Positions 10,374-20,606 of a stretch of DNA of 64,000 nt are shown in pieces; positions within the stretch are counted from its first letter, which is position 1, and every line of letters begins with the position of its first letter. This DNA is from Stemphylium vesicarium (taxonomy: Eukaryota; Ascomycota; Dothideomycetes; Pleosporales; Pleosporaceae), in NCBI GenBank assembly GCA_004380135.1, contig QXCR01000003.1, positions 372,001-436,000 of the forward strand, read 5' to 3'. The translations under genes and the position numbers were made by a program. Below the pieces are notes generated by a model. The model was not told where the DNA came from and ran no database searches. It was given only the letters and a program-made list of their open reading frames with translations.

Positions 10374-13300
10374 GTAGCTAGCGGCAATTCGTAAGGTTCG
10401 TATCTAGCTCCTAGGTATTATTACTTTTAGAGTAGCCTAACTATTTAACTAGGTATTCTTTACTATTACTTTGCGTTTAATGTGTAAGAATCTTCTTAAC
10501 TTTAAATTTATTTTCTTCTTCTATTTTATAGTAGAAGGTTTTCTAAAGTAGTATTTTAGGGTCTACTAATTCTAATATATTAATATAAAATCTTAGGTAT
10601 ATCTTCGTATTAGATAGAAGATTAAGTATATAATTAACTAGTCCCTTCTAGTTAAGAATTAAAAATAGTCTAACTTTAACGTTATTAAGTCTCTTACTAG
10701 GTCGTGTAGTGCGAAGGTTCTTCGTAAGTAGATAAACTTTATCCCCCCTCTTTAGCTAAGGTGCCGTTTTTCGTTTCTTATTAACGTATAAAATACTCTA
10801 GCGTTACGCCTTTTCAAGTTCGCGTTATAGCAACTCGTGTACTATTTTTAGCTTATTAGCCGTGGCGATAGCTGCTTCTATTTTCGGGCTTAGTAGTGTA
10901 CGTGTAAAGAGATTTAGGTGTCTCCTATAGTTCGCGTAGAACGGAGTCTGTCCTATAGACTCTAAAAGCTTATTATTGTAGGCTATCTATGCTATAGGTA
11001 ATAGTAAAACCTAGTTATTTTATTAATAATTGATATAGATCTATAGATAGGCTTTTATTATGCGATTTATTCGCTCTATTTATCTATTTATTTGCGGGTA
11101 ATAAGCTATTAATAGCTTCCTTTTAGTACTAATTATAGTAAGTAATACTATCTAAAAGTTTAAAGTAAAGAGCTTATCTCTATTACTAATAATTAACTTT
11201 AGTATACCGTGATACCTTATAATATGATTATTAATAACGTGCGCGAGTTATACTGCTGTGAAATCTTTGCGAAAGGCGATATACTTAGCTTACTTCGTAA
11301 AATAATTAACTACTATAAGAATTACGTTATATAATACTTTAGTAATAGGGTCTCTTAAGACTAGTAGGCCTATAATAAAGTCTATAGAGATGTCTAACTA
11401 TAGTATATTAGGTAGCTCTATTACTTATATTTCTCTATAGGGTGCGTAGGTACTATATTTATTCTTCTAATAGTCTGCGTATTTAGTGATAAAAGAGGTA
11501 ACCTTATTCTTTATATATAGAAACTTATAATTTCGCTTAATAAGTTCTATTATTTAAGTAATACTAGGGTAACTATATATAGAGTTATTATAGTATTACT
11601 TAATAATTACTTCTTATAATTCTTCTAGTACCTTATTAGTAACTTATATAACTAGGTTTAGCGTCTTTACTAGTCCTAATAATCTATCTTTATAGCGTAT
11701 AAGTATCGCGGATTTATTAATTATCTTTATTTCTACGATATTATATCTACGGCTAAGGGCGTTAGCTCTATTATTATCTTTTTCTAGTATAAATATAATC
11801 TTAAACTTATACTATCTTAATTCCTATAACTATTAAACTTATTATTTATTAAGTACCTTAGTAGTTATAAATATAACTAAGTTCTTATAATCTAAGAATA
11901 TTATAAGTTCTAAGTAACTCTTAATATATACTCTCTAATACTTTAGGTAGACGATAATAGCTAATAGCTTCTTATTATAAATATTATAGTTCTCCTCTAG
12001 TTCTAAAAGCTTATATAAATAATAGGCTATAGGATACTATTAGCCTTTATATAACTAGCTAGCATATCCTCCTAGTATAAGATCTAATAAATTAGTCTTA
12101 AAGCGTAGAGGTTACCCTAATTAGAATATATAGAAGTATAGTAGCGTTATACTTATATTCTTAAGCGTCTAGAAGGCGTCTTCTGCTTCTTTACTCTATA
12201 TAAATAGTATATTTTTTTTTATAAGTTTTATTAATAGAATAGTAATTTTAGAGTAATTCTTAATAAACTATTAGTTAAAGTTTAGGAATTCTAAGAAGAA
12301 TTATATTTTCTTAACTATCTTTAGTAGTAGCTATTCCTTAACTACCTTAATCTTTTCTTTACTTATGCGTACTCTATTAGCTCCTATAATGTATCCTAAG
12401 AAAGCGACCTCTTTCTTATAGAATTCGCATTTCTCTAGCTTAAGTCGTAGGTTAAACTAGTCTAGGCACCTTAGCACTATATAGATATATTTAATATATT
12501 CTTCTTTATTCTTAGAGTAGACGAGGATGTCGTCTAAGTATATAATAATAAAGATATCTAGATAAGCTCTTAACACGTTATTAATAAGTTCCTAAAATAT
12601 TACTAGGGCGTTTATAAGCTTAAAAGGTATAATAGTATATTTATAGTATTTATATCTTATTTAGAATACTATCTTCTATTCTTTACTTTTCTTTATTCTA
12701 ATAAGATAGTATCTATCTTATAGATCTATTACTATAAAGATTTTTACTTAAGATAATTAATTCTAAAGTTCTATAATATTTAGTAGTAAGTATTAATTCT
12801 TTATTATAATATTATTAAGCTTATAATAGTCTACGTATATTCTTAGTAGTCTCTTCTTCTTTAGTATAAAGAGTATTAGAAATCCTACTAGTAATATAGA
12901 AAGTCTAATATATTCTTTTTTTAGGTTCTTATTTAGCTACTTTCTTAGTACTTTAAGTTCTATCTTTAATAATTAATATATTAGTCTAAAGGGTAGAGTT
13001 TTCTCTTCTTCTAGAATAATCTTATAATTCTAGAGTTAATACTTTAGTAAGACTTTATTATCTACTACTTTTATAAAGAGATACTTAAATTCTTTATATT
13101 TTTTTAGAATATTAGAAGTTACGTATTTTTCTAAAACTCTAACTTCTTAATTTAGAGATACCTTACTAGTATCTATTAAGTTAAACTCTTATATCTTAAG
13201 GCTATTCTTATATAAAGTTTACTATTCTTTAGTAATATTATAAACTTTTCTCTTATCTACTATTAAAATTAGTTAATACGTAGGCTAGCTTATAGTTACG

Positions 13301-15751
13301 TCTAGTCTATAGTACTTAAATAAGAACTTCTTTAACTTCTAGTTAATTTATAGGTTATATTCTTATAGCTAGGGAAGTTCTAATATAATATTATAAGTAG
13401 CTAGTCTAAAGATATCTAGGTCTATCCTTTCTTAGTACTCTTAAATACTAAGTATTACGTTAGTAACTTTATATATAATCTTACTTTCTTCTAGTATTAG
13501 TTATCTATTAGTAACTTATAGTAGGTAGGACTAATATTTCTATAGTAGTTAAAGTCTAGCTTTATCTACTACGTGCGCTAAAATATAGTTTGCTTCTAAT
13601 CCTAAATCTACTAAAGTATATATCTATACTCTATTAAGCTATACTAGTAGCTTAATAAGCTCTAAGAGATTTACTATATTAATCTCCTTAGCTAGGCCTT
13701 CTTAGCTATTTACTAGTCTAAAAAAGACTTAGTTCTAAATTTATGGAGTTCTTTTATGTCGTAGTGCTTATCGTATGCGCTACTTAGGTATATTTGCTAG
13801 TCGTGCTCCTTGCATTCGTAGATAGAGTCGTTAACGTATCGTGTCTCGTACACGGTTTGCATCTAGATAATGTCTTGCGGGTCTTTATAACTAGGGAAAT
13901 AAGTATTCTTATACTTATCTTATAGGTGCTTTAGATATATATCTTTAATATATATATTCTATTCTACCTTATACTTAGGGAATTTATATACTCTCCTTAG
14001 AGACTATATAGATCTCTTCTTTTCTAAGTAATAGGTCTTATAGAAGTCGTACGTGCAACTAGTCTATAATAACTTAGCATAGTAGGGGTTGCGAGGATCG
14101 TACTAGTACTAAACTATAGTATCTTAGCTTATCTAGTTAATCTTTTATTTACCTTAAGGTTAGTTTTATAACTATTACTTTTCTACTTCTTTAGCTTATA
14201 ATAGCTTATTATTCTAAGAGTATTATACGAACTCTTAAACGTCTTATTCTAGAATCTTAACTATCTAGCTATCTAATTCTATAGCGTATAAGGTTATCTC
14301 TTAGATATCTTTATTAGAAGGTGTGACTATAGATTTGTTCTATACTTATAGTGCTTATTTAACCTATTAGAGATCCTTTAGTATTAGTAGGAATTTCTTA
14401 ATCTCTAGAAGAATATTTTCTTAATCTTAATTAACCTCGTAGGCTAGATTATAGAAGTGCTATTATATAGTTTATAGAATATTTAGGGTTTCTATAGCGT
14501 AGTCTACTAATTCCTTATTAAGATAGTAGAGTAGGCTATTAATCTATAATAATAGCGACTCTATCTCTAGTAGACTTGCGTAGGGCGTGCTTAGTTAATA
14601 TTTTTTCTTAAACGTGGCTATCTTATTATACTTAGTGCGTAGTGGTTCTACTACGTCTTCTTCTAGTATATTATACTCCTCGTTAGATGCGAGCGAGTTA
14701 TCTAGGCATTTAGTTCTTATAATAGTAAGGTTCTTAATTCTTTTAAGAATACCTTCTCTACTATCTACTTAGTATTTAATTATAGGTTTTATAATAACTT
14801 CTTATAATTTATTAGCTAGTTTACTAGCCTTTCTAAGTATATTAACTTGTCTTATAAACTTATTCTTGCTATAATAGTCCTGTGCTATATAGCCTACTTT
14901 ACTATAGGTATAGTAAGTAATTAGCTTCTTACTCTTATTACGCTAAAACTTTAGCTAACCTAGTCCCCTATTAATATTATTAAGGTATATAGGCTTATAG
15001 CCGTTCGTGGCGTATATACTAGGGACTTAAGGTGCGTAGCTTTGCTAACGTTCTTAGTTAGGGTACGAATATTAAGGCTAGTGTCTTAGTTAGTCGTTTA
15101 TAGGCCCTTAGATATAGGTTTCTTAGTTAAATAGTCTTTCCTCTAGTATAAGCTTATATAACTTATTATTAATTTAAATAGCTTTATTTATAAGTTTATT
15201 AAGTATATTAAGGTTAGATCTACTTCGCATAAGTTCCTTACGTATAGTTAGCTTAAGACCTTATTAATATATCCGCATTAAAGCGTTATTATTCTAGTTA
15301 ATAACTATAGAGTATTATTAGAACTTAGTTATATAGTTAGTAGTAGACCTAGTCTATCTAAGTCTCTAAATCTTTTATTCTATAACTACTAATTCCTTAA
15401 AGGGTAAAAAGACTTCTTTTATCTTAGCTTTAAAGGCGTTCTAGTCGTTAATAAAGTTAATATTATCTTAGTTATTAACGTTATTATCTATATATTAGCG
15501 TAAGATAGAGTTAGCCTACTTCTTCGCGTCGCCGCGAAGGAAGGTAGTGGCCTATACGACTTTATTATTATTATTAATTCTATTTCCTTTAATATAGAGA
15601 TATCTATTAACTTAGAGTAGCTAAGCTTTAAGCTTACTATAGTTACTATAGTATAAGTTAGACTTATTACTACGTACTAAGGTATAGGTGGCATCTATAG
15701 TCGTATCTAGGGTATCTATTACTATATTACTTATTTTAAGGGTATTTAAAG

Positions 15752-16255
15752 TGTAAAGGTTTATTCTTAGAGAGTTCTAAGGTTAGTTCTTAGGAATAAG
15801 CTAGGCGCGTAATAGACGAGATAAGTTAAGCATAATATAAAGATTAATAAATAACTTAAGAATTTAAGAATTAAGTACTAATTTTTAGATTTTAAAGTTA
15901 AATATAGTAACTATATAAGTACGCTATCTAGTAGCTATATACTTAAGAAATATAATTTAATATCCTATATATTCTATAAGGTCCTATATATCCTATGCGT
16001 AATACCTTATAGGATATTATAGGATATCGTGGGATATTATAGGATACACGTAACTTGTCCTATAGTGGGATATTATAGGATACACGTGACTTATCCTATA
16101 GTAGCTTTCCGCCAAGACTGTGGGATCACGTAAGCTGCGAGGTAACGCCACCTATTAGTTCTTAAAGGTTAGCCGTCTACTTAACCCGTGTAAAGTGACT
16201 CCTTTATCACTTCTATACATAGGTTGCCGTGCCCCATCTTCTCAGGTTCGTAACA
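15752..16255 (-). repeat. 5' LTR of element 1
   Basis: 504 bases, less damaged than the left copy, ending TTCGTAACA on the plus strand. Its minus-strand start, TGTTACGAACC, would carry the element promoter. The duplicated target GTAAC follows directly. Confidence 0.9.
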
Positions 16256-16326
16256 GTAACTATAAGAGAGTTATAAACTAAATAAGTTAACTATAATAAG
16301 AGAAATAATAAAACCTTTCTATTTTT

Positions 16327-16558
16327 ATATCCTTATCGCTAAGTCCTATATCCTTCTATACCTCTCTATTAAGCGGGAGGTTTAGGAGGGCGCTAGCCTC
16401 TCTTTATATAGTAGCCTCCTAGAGATCCTATCTTAGCGGGATGCTAGTCACGTGATCCGCGCGCCCCGCGCTAATCATTACCTAACGGTTTGTGCGACTA
16501 TTGGCTGCCAACATCGCATCCTTCGTCCAGGAGAGGCCTTTGCTTGTTATCTGTAACA
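16327..16558 (+). repeat. Dispersed repeat R, copy 1
   Basis: The conserved core 16491-16558 runs from TGTGCGACTATTGGCTGCC to TTGTTATCTGTAACA. It recurs inverted at 19911-19977 and direct at 31521-31587. Similarity upstream of the core extends weakly to about 16327 (ATATCCTTATCGCTAAG). On the other strand the repeat begins TGTTACAG, so it may be an LTR. Equally, copies 1 and 2 could be long inverted termini around the NLR segment. Target duplications were not found. Confidence 0.7.
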
Positions 16559-16867
16559 AAGAATTCTGCCTACCGATGGTAATTGCAGCGTTGTCTCGCA
16601 GCTGCTCATTGGTTGGTACGGCTAGCGGCAGCTTTACCGACCTCGTGACATGCAGCTCTGTTCAGCATTTTACGCAGTCCTTTGCAAAACCGCCCTCACC
16701 CTTTACGCAAGCGACGATACTGTCAAACCACTGTTAGCCTAGGATATTCCTTGCCAGTATCAGCCAATCATAGAGTACTGAAATCCTGTGCCTTAAAGTA
16801 AGCTTATAATTACAAGGCACTATTATATGTAAAATAGATCTAATATAATAATTACTATAGGCTTAGT
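16559..16867. other. Spacer inside the NLR segment
   Basis: About 300 bases without a gene. The stretch around 16680-16704 (TTTGCAAAACCGCCCTCACC) recurs in inverted form directly behind repeat R copy 3, near 31589-31612. Confidence 0.6.
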
Positions 16868-17204
16868 ACATAATATAAAGTTACACATTGTTGCAAGTCG
16901 CTAGTTGTGCTTTTTGTCTTAGCAGCATGTCCTGAAGGGTATGCTCTAAATCAGCTTCTGTTCACTCCGCTTCCCACTGTTCCAAGACTGTCAAAGAATA
17001 CTCAAGATTAGGGTGATCAGCATTTAGCACTCCCTAACGCTGCTGTACACACTGCCTCATCAAAGCTATAGCTTCTACACTCCGACCTTGTGCTTTCCTC
17101 GTAAAGGCTAGGCTGGCCATACTAGTCAGCGTGTCAGAATGGTCCGCTCCCAGCTTCTTCTTGCGAGTCTCCTTCACTTGCACTAACAGCCTCTCCGCGC
17201 GAAT
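16868..17204 (-). pseudogene. Inverted partial copy of the NLR TPR tail
   Basis: The minus strand encodes ERLLVQVKETRKKKLGADHSDTLTS..., then SLAFTRKAQGRSVEAIALMRQCVQQR. This is the same sequence type as the 3' end of the NLR on the plus strand at 19210-19550. Homology continues past the first stop: later frames read TVLEQWEAE, then TEADLEHTLQDMLLRQ after a TGA, matching 19735 onwards, and then an untranslated part (TTTATATTAT). Only the tail is present, and there is no NB-ARC on this side. It is therefore a duplicated, inverted fragment. Several stops fit C-to-T changes. Confidence 0.75.
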
Positions 17205-17306
17205 ACTGCAGCCAGCTGCGTCAGCCATCTGAGCAGCAGTAAGATCGTTGCTTAATATCATGTCGTGAATCATTCTACGCTGTGAAGCTGCCAGGTTTAG
17301 CGTCAT
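17205..17306 (-). pseudogene. Transposase helix-turn-helix fragment fused to the TPR tail
   Basis: About 34 residues (MTLNLAASQRRMIHDMILSN, then DLTAAQMADAAGCS) match the N-terminal helix-turn-helix of fungal Tc1/mariner-like transposases, in which AAGCS is followed by R-xI. Here the frame runs without a stop straight into the TPR-tail fragment at 17204, giving one open chimeric frame from 17534 to 17034. No catalytic DDE part follows. It marks a rearrangement junction rather than a working gene; expression of the chimera is unknown. Confidence 0.6.
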
Positions 17307-17475
17307 CTTTCGCAGACAGTGGCTATGGAGCAATAGGTGGCGGTGATGTCGGAGCAGCGATGGAGGTTGGTGGCCGAGGGGCCTGCAGGATAGCGGCGCA
17401 AGCAGCCAGGCTGAAGCCCAACTGAGATCTCGCCGCAGACAACACCGCTGTATATCATGTTTCTGCTGCGGTATC

Positions 17476-19550
17476 ATGGCATCAATGGTATCCTTTGGCG
17501 ACGCGAACGCTGACTTCCAAGCAGGCACCGTCAACGGCCCGGTGAGCGCTGCGTTCCACCTTTCACCCGGTGAGTTGCGGGACTGCCTTTAGCTCTGGAG
17601 GGCCCGATCCAGCGCTAACAGACCCCGCCTCAAGAACGACTGGAGACACCACCATCTCCATCGATCGTCATACCCTTCGCCCGCGACGCCGACTTTGTCG
17701 AGCGAGGCACGACACTCGACCAGCTCCAGCAGAGATGCGCTGCACCGGATGCGCGGGCTGCGCTTGTCGGCCTCGGCGGCGTAGGGTAAGCAGACGCCTA
17801 CTTGACCAGCACTACACGCTAACGGCAGAGAAGCAAGTCGCAGCTCGCTATTGAGCATGCATACCGCACGCTCGAGCAGTCGCCCGAGACGTGGGTGTTC
17901 TGGGTGCATGCCAGCAACGCCGCCCGGTTCGAGCAGAGCTACCGCGAAATGGCCGACCGGGTGAAGATCGCTGAGCGGCGAGATCCACAGGTAAACAACT
18001 TTAAGCTGGTCCACGACTGGCTGTGTGACTGCAAGCAGCGGTGGCTTCTTGTGCTGGACAACGTGGACGACGCTCGCTTTCTTCTTAGTGGCCAGGGAAA
18101 TGACGACGGCCAAGGCCAAACCACAAACACGCAGGTCGTTCGGAAACCGCTGCGCAAGTACCTTCCCCACTGCGAGCGTGGCTCCATCCTCGTCACGACG
18201 CGGAACAAGGAGGCGGCACGAAAGTTGGTCGAGCCGCGCGACATTGTTAGTGTAGAGCCGATGGATGAGGCGCAGGCGCTGGCGCTGTTCGAGAAGAAGC
18301 TGGAAGCGCAGGGAGACAGCGGCGATGTCGCTGAGCTTGCAGCTGTGCTCGAGTACATGCCGCTCGCTATCGTGCAAGCTGCAGTGTACATCTCGCAAAG
18401 AGCACCGCTATACTCAGTAGCGAAGTACCTTGATGAGTTTAGGAGTGAGCCAAGGCGGCTCCGCCTGCTTACCCACGATGACAGCCAGCTCCGGCGCGAT
18501 TGGGAGGCGAGGAACGCGATTATTGTTACATGGCTGATCTCGTTTGAGTACTTAGAGCAGACGCAGCCGGGCGCAGCGGACCTGCTCTCGCTGATGAGCC
18601 TCTTTGACCGACAAGGGATTCCAGAGGCGCTGCTGCGGCTTCGCAGCGAGCGGGCAGAAGCTCGGACAAACCAGAGAGTGGCGGACGAGTGTAGCGACGA
18701 CGAATTAGAGGACGATATGTCGCAGTCTAGCGCGGGTGACAGCGAGTTTAGAGACGCTATAGCAGTGCTGCAAAACTTCTGTTTTGTCTCTGTCGACACG
18801 GCTGGCACGAGCTTTGAGATGTATGCGCTAGTGCAGCTAGCGACGTGGAAATGGCTCAAGGACAACAGCAAGCTCGAGCGGTGGAAGCAGCAGTTTGTTG
18901 GTACCCTGTGCGCAGCGTTTCCAACTGGAAAGTATGAGAACTGGGCAGCATGCCAGGCACTCCATGCGCATGCCAAGGCCGCTATAGGGCGGCAACCCAA
19001 AGACGAGTCGTCGATAGCAGAGTGGGCAACACTGCTCTATCGTGCAGCATGGTATGCATGGATGAAAGGCAGTATAGCTGATGCTGAGTTTCTAGCTACG
19101 AAGGCAATGAAAGCGCGGAAGAAAGTGCTAGGGCAAGAGCACAAGGAGACACTATGGAGCGTAGCCATGGTTGGGCTAGCATACAAGCTCGGAGGTCGAT
19201 GGGACGACGCGAAGAAGCTGGAGGTGCAAGTGATGGAGACTCGCAAGACGAAACTGGGAGCGGACCATCCCGACACGCTGACTAGCATGAATAATCTGTC
19301 AGTTACCTATAAGCATCAAGGCCGATGGGACTATGCCGAGAAGCTAGACGTGCAAGTGATGGAGACTCGCAAGACGAAGCTGGGAGCGGACCATCCCGAC
19401 ACGCTGACCTAGCCTTCACATGGAAAGCACAAGGTCGGAGTGCAGAGGCTATAGCCTTGATAATGCAGTGTGTACAGCAACGTCAGCGAGTACTAAAGGC
19501 TGGTCACCCCGATCTTGAGTCTTCTTTGACAGTCTTAGAACGGTAGGAAG
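17476..19550 (+). pseudogene. NOD-like receptor: Q-G motif + NB-ARC + TPR (broken)
   Basis: An intracellular STAND/NLR receptor of the kind linked in fungi to non-self recognition and cell death. The ATG at 17476 opens with MASMVSFGDANADFQAGTVN and a G-P-V segment, a short N-terminal motif reminiscent of fungal amyloid-signalling motifs. A splice donor (CCCG-GTGAGT) follows, and the expected next exon has an in-frame TAA just before TPPQERLETPPSP. NB-ARC landmarks are the P-loop GLGGVGKSQLAIE (across an intron, 17786-17833), Walker B WLLVLDNVDD, GSILVTTRN, a GLPL-like YMPLAIVQAAVY, and an MHD-like YALVQLATWKWL. Two nearly identical 42-residue TPR units (GRWD...VMETRKTKLGADHPDTLT) close the protein. 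Next to the stop at about 19410 the inverted copy has extra bases (SMASLAF), so a deletion shifted the frame. A further TAG at about 19544 replaces the Trp of LEQWEAE. It is probably non-functional. Confidence 0.8.
19195..19412 (+). repeat. Tandem 126-base TPR-encoding repeat
   Basis: Two head-to-tail units encode GRWDxAxKLxVQVMETRKTK and the following LGADHPDTLT, nearly identical at DNA level. Such high identity between NLR repeat units is common in fungal families that diversify by unequal exchange. Confidence 0.75.
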
Positions 19551-19564
19551 CGGAGCGAGCAGAC

Positions 19565-19726
19565 CAGACTCCGCAACAATCAATTAAGTGGGTCCTAGAA
19601 GGTTCAGATTGGATTGATTGATTACCTCTTTAGGCCTAGCAATTTCCTATATAAGTTTAACTCCTGCCTAGATAGGTAAGTGGGTCTTTGACAGAGTCCA
19701 GATTGAATTGCTTGTTGCGGACTGTG
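19565..19726. mobile_element. 162-bp hAT-type MITE in the NLR tail
   Basis: The ends are imperfect inverted repeats: CAGACTCCGCAACAATCAATT at the left, and CACAGTCCGCAACAAGCAATT when the right end is read on the minus strand. The 8-base sequence GAGCAGAC flanks both sides (19557-19564 and 19727-19734), the target duplication size of hAT transposons. Removing the insert restores continuity with the inverted tail copy near 17000 (GAGCAGACGCTGATTTAGAG). There is no coding capacity; mobility would need a transposase elsewhere. Confidence 0.85.
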
Positions 19727-19910
19727 GAGCAGACGCTGATTTAGAGTATACGCTTAAGGATATACTCTACTAAGAGAGAATAAAAAGCATAACTAGCAAC
19801 TTATAACATTGCGTAGCTTTATATTATATATTAAGTGTCAGGACGCAGCCCTGCACTACTACGCCATGCAACCAAAAAGGTACCTATGATCAGTGAACTA
19901 CTAATCATGG

Positions 19911-20140
19911 TGTTACAGATAACAAGCAAAGGCCTCTTCTAGACGAAGGATACGATATTAGCACTAATAGTCGCATAAGCTAAAGGTTAATAATTAGCGT
20001 AAAGTGCGTAAATTACGTAATATACTATTCTACTAAGAATAACTATCCTACTAAGATAGAGATAGTAAGTAGTAAAATAATAGACTACTATTATAACTAT
20101 CTTATAGAAGGGCGTATTTAAGAGATAAATAGAATAGTAA
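19911..20140 (-). repeat. Dispersed repeat R, copy 2 (inverted)
   Basis: Starts TGTTACAGATAACAAGC on the plus strand and pairs in inverted orientation with 16491-16558 over the core. Weaker similarity through CGCTAATTATT and ATTACGTAAT extends to the element-3 LTR boundary at 20141. It is more TA-rich than copy 1. Confidence 0.7.
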
Positions 20141-20390
20141 TGTAAGGGGCTACGCTCGGAGAGCTATCGCACAGGTATACTAGGATTGTATTCGATAGAG
20201 AAAGGAACTAAGGATAGCTACACTCTAAAGGTTATTTAGGGGCGGCGGCTTAGGATATTATTTTACTAGCGCGCTAGTGTAGAATCTAGGTATCTAGCGG
20301 CTTACCTAGATTCTATAAATAGTGCGCCCTGCGCACGTAACTAAGATCCTATTAAAGAATAAGCTAATTAGGCTTTAGCCTATTATAATA
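20141..20390 (-). repeat. 3' LTR of broken element 3
   Basis: Begins TGTAAGGGGCTACGC and ends TATTATAATA on the plus strand, giving TG...CA termini on the minus strand after one RIP change. A polypurine run (AAAAAGAAAAAAAGAGA on the minus strand, about 20391-20408) abuts it. No matching 5' LTR was found on the right, so the call rests on termini, polypurine tract and the coding order of 27022-31119. Confidence 0.55.
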
Positions 20391-20419
20391 TCTCTTTTTT
20401 TCTTTTTACTTAAGGTTAG

Positions 20420-20606
20420 TGTAAAGGGCTACGCCTAAGTACTGCTACCTTCTTACTTTAGGCTAGCGCGGAACGCTAGCGTAGAGGTAGCGCAAAGCAT
20501 AAGTACCGTACGAAGGAGGACACCTACACTTCTTTTCTCTACCTTTCTTATTCTATATATAGGAGCAAATACATACTCGTTAGTAGGCCTCTTTCCGCCT
20601 ATAATA
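20420..20606 (+). repeat. 5' LTR of element 2
   Basis: 187 bases from TGTAAAGGGCTACGCC to CTATAATA. Differences from the 3' copy (for example TATATA for TGTACA, and GTAGGCC for GCAGGCC) are transitions in both directions of damage. Confidence 0.9.

Larger units (their letters stand above)
9272..16255 (-). mobile_element. Ty3/gypsy-type LTR retrotransposon 1 (complete ends, RIP-degraded)
   Basis: Direct repeats of 504 bases (9272-9775 and 15752-16255) are flanked by the 5-base duplication GTAAC on both sides (9267-9271 and 16256-16260). This defines a 6984-base insertion. In minus orientation the right LTR begins TGTTACGAACC and ends CCTTTACA, the usual TG...CA. A polypurine tract adjoins the 3' LTR. 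Coding sequence is recognisable only through its stops. A zinc-knuckle relic lies near 14890, with C and H residues changed to Y as expected from C-to-T. The reverse-transcriptase motif YLDDILVYS lies near 12520-12545. No autonomous protein could be made. Integrase lies between RT and the left LTR by order, but I did not resolve its residues. Assignment to Ty3/gypsy rests on the RT motif and on general similarity to fungal chromoviruses. Confidence 0.9.

Noticed and set aside
17589..19000. Long minus-strand open frames opposite the NLR (269 and 353 codons)
   Set aside because: They are the reverse-strand shadow of a GC-rich coding region; no domain is recognisable and the plus strand has clear NB-ARC motifs.
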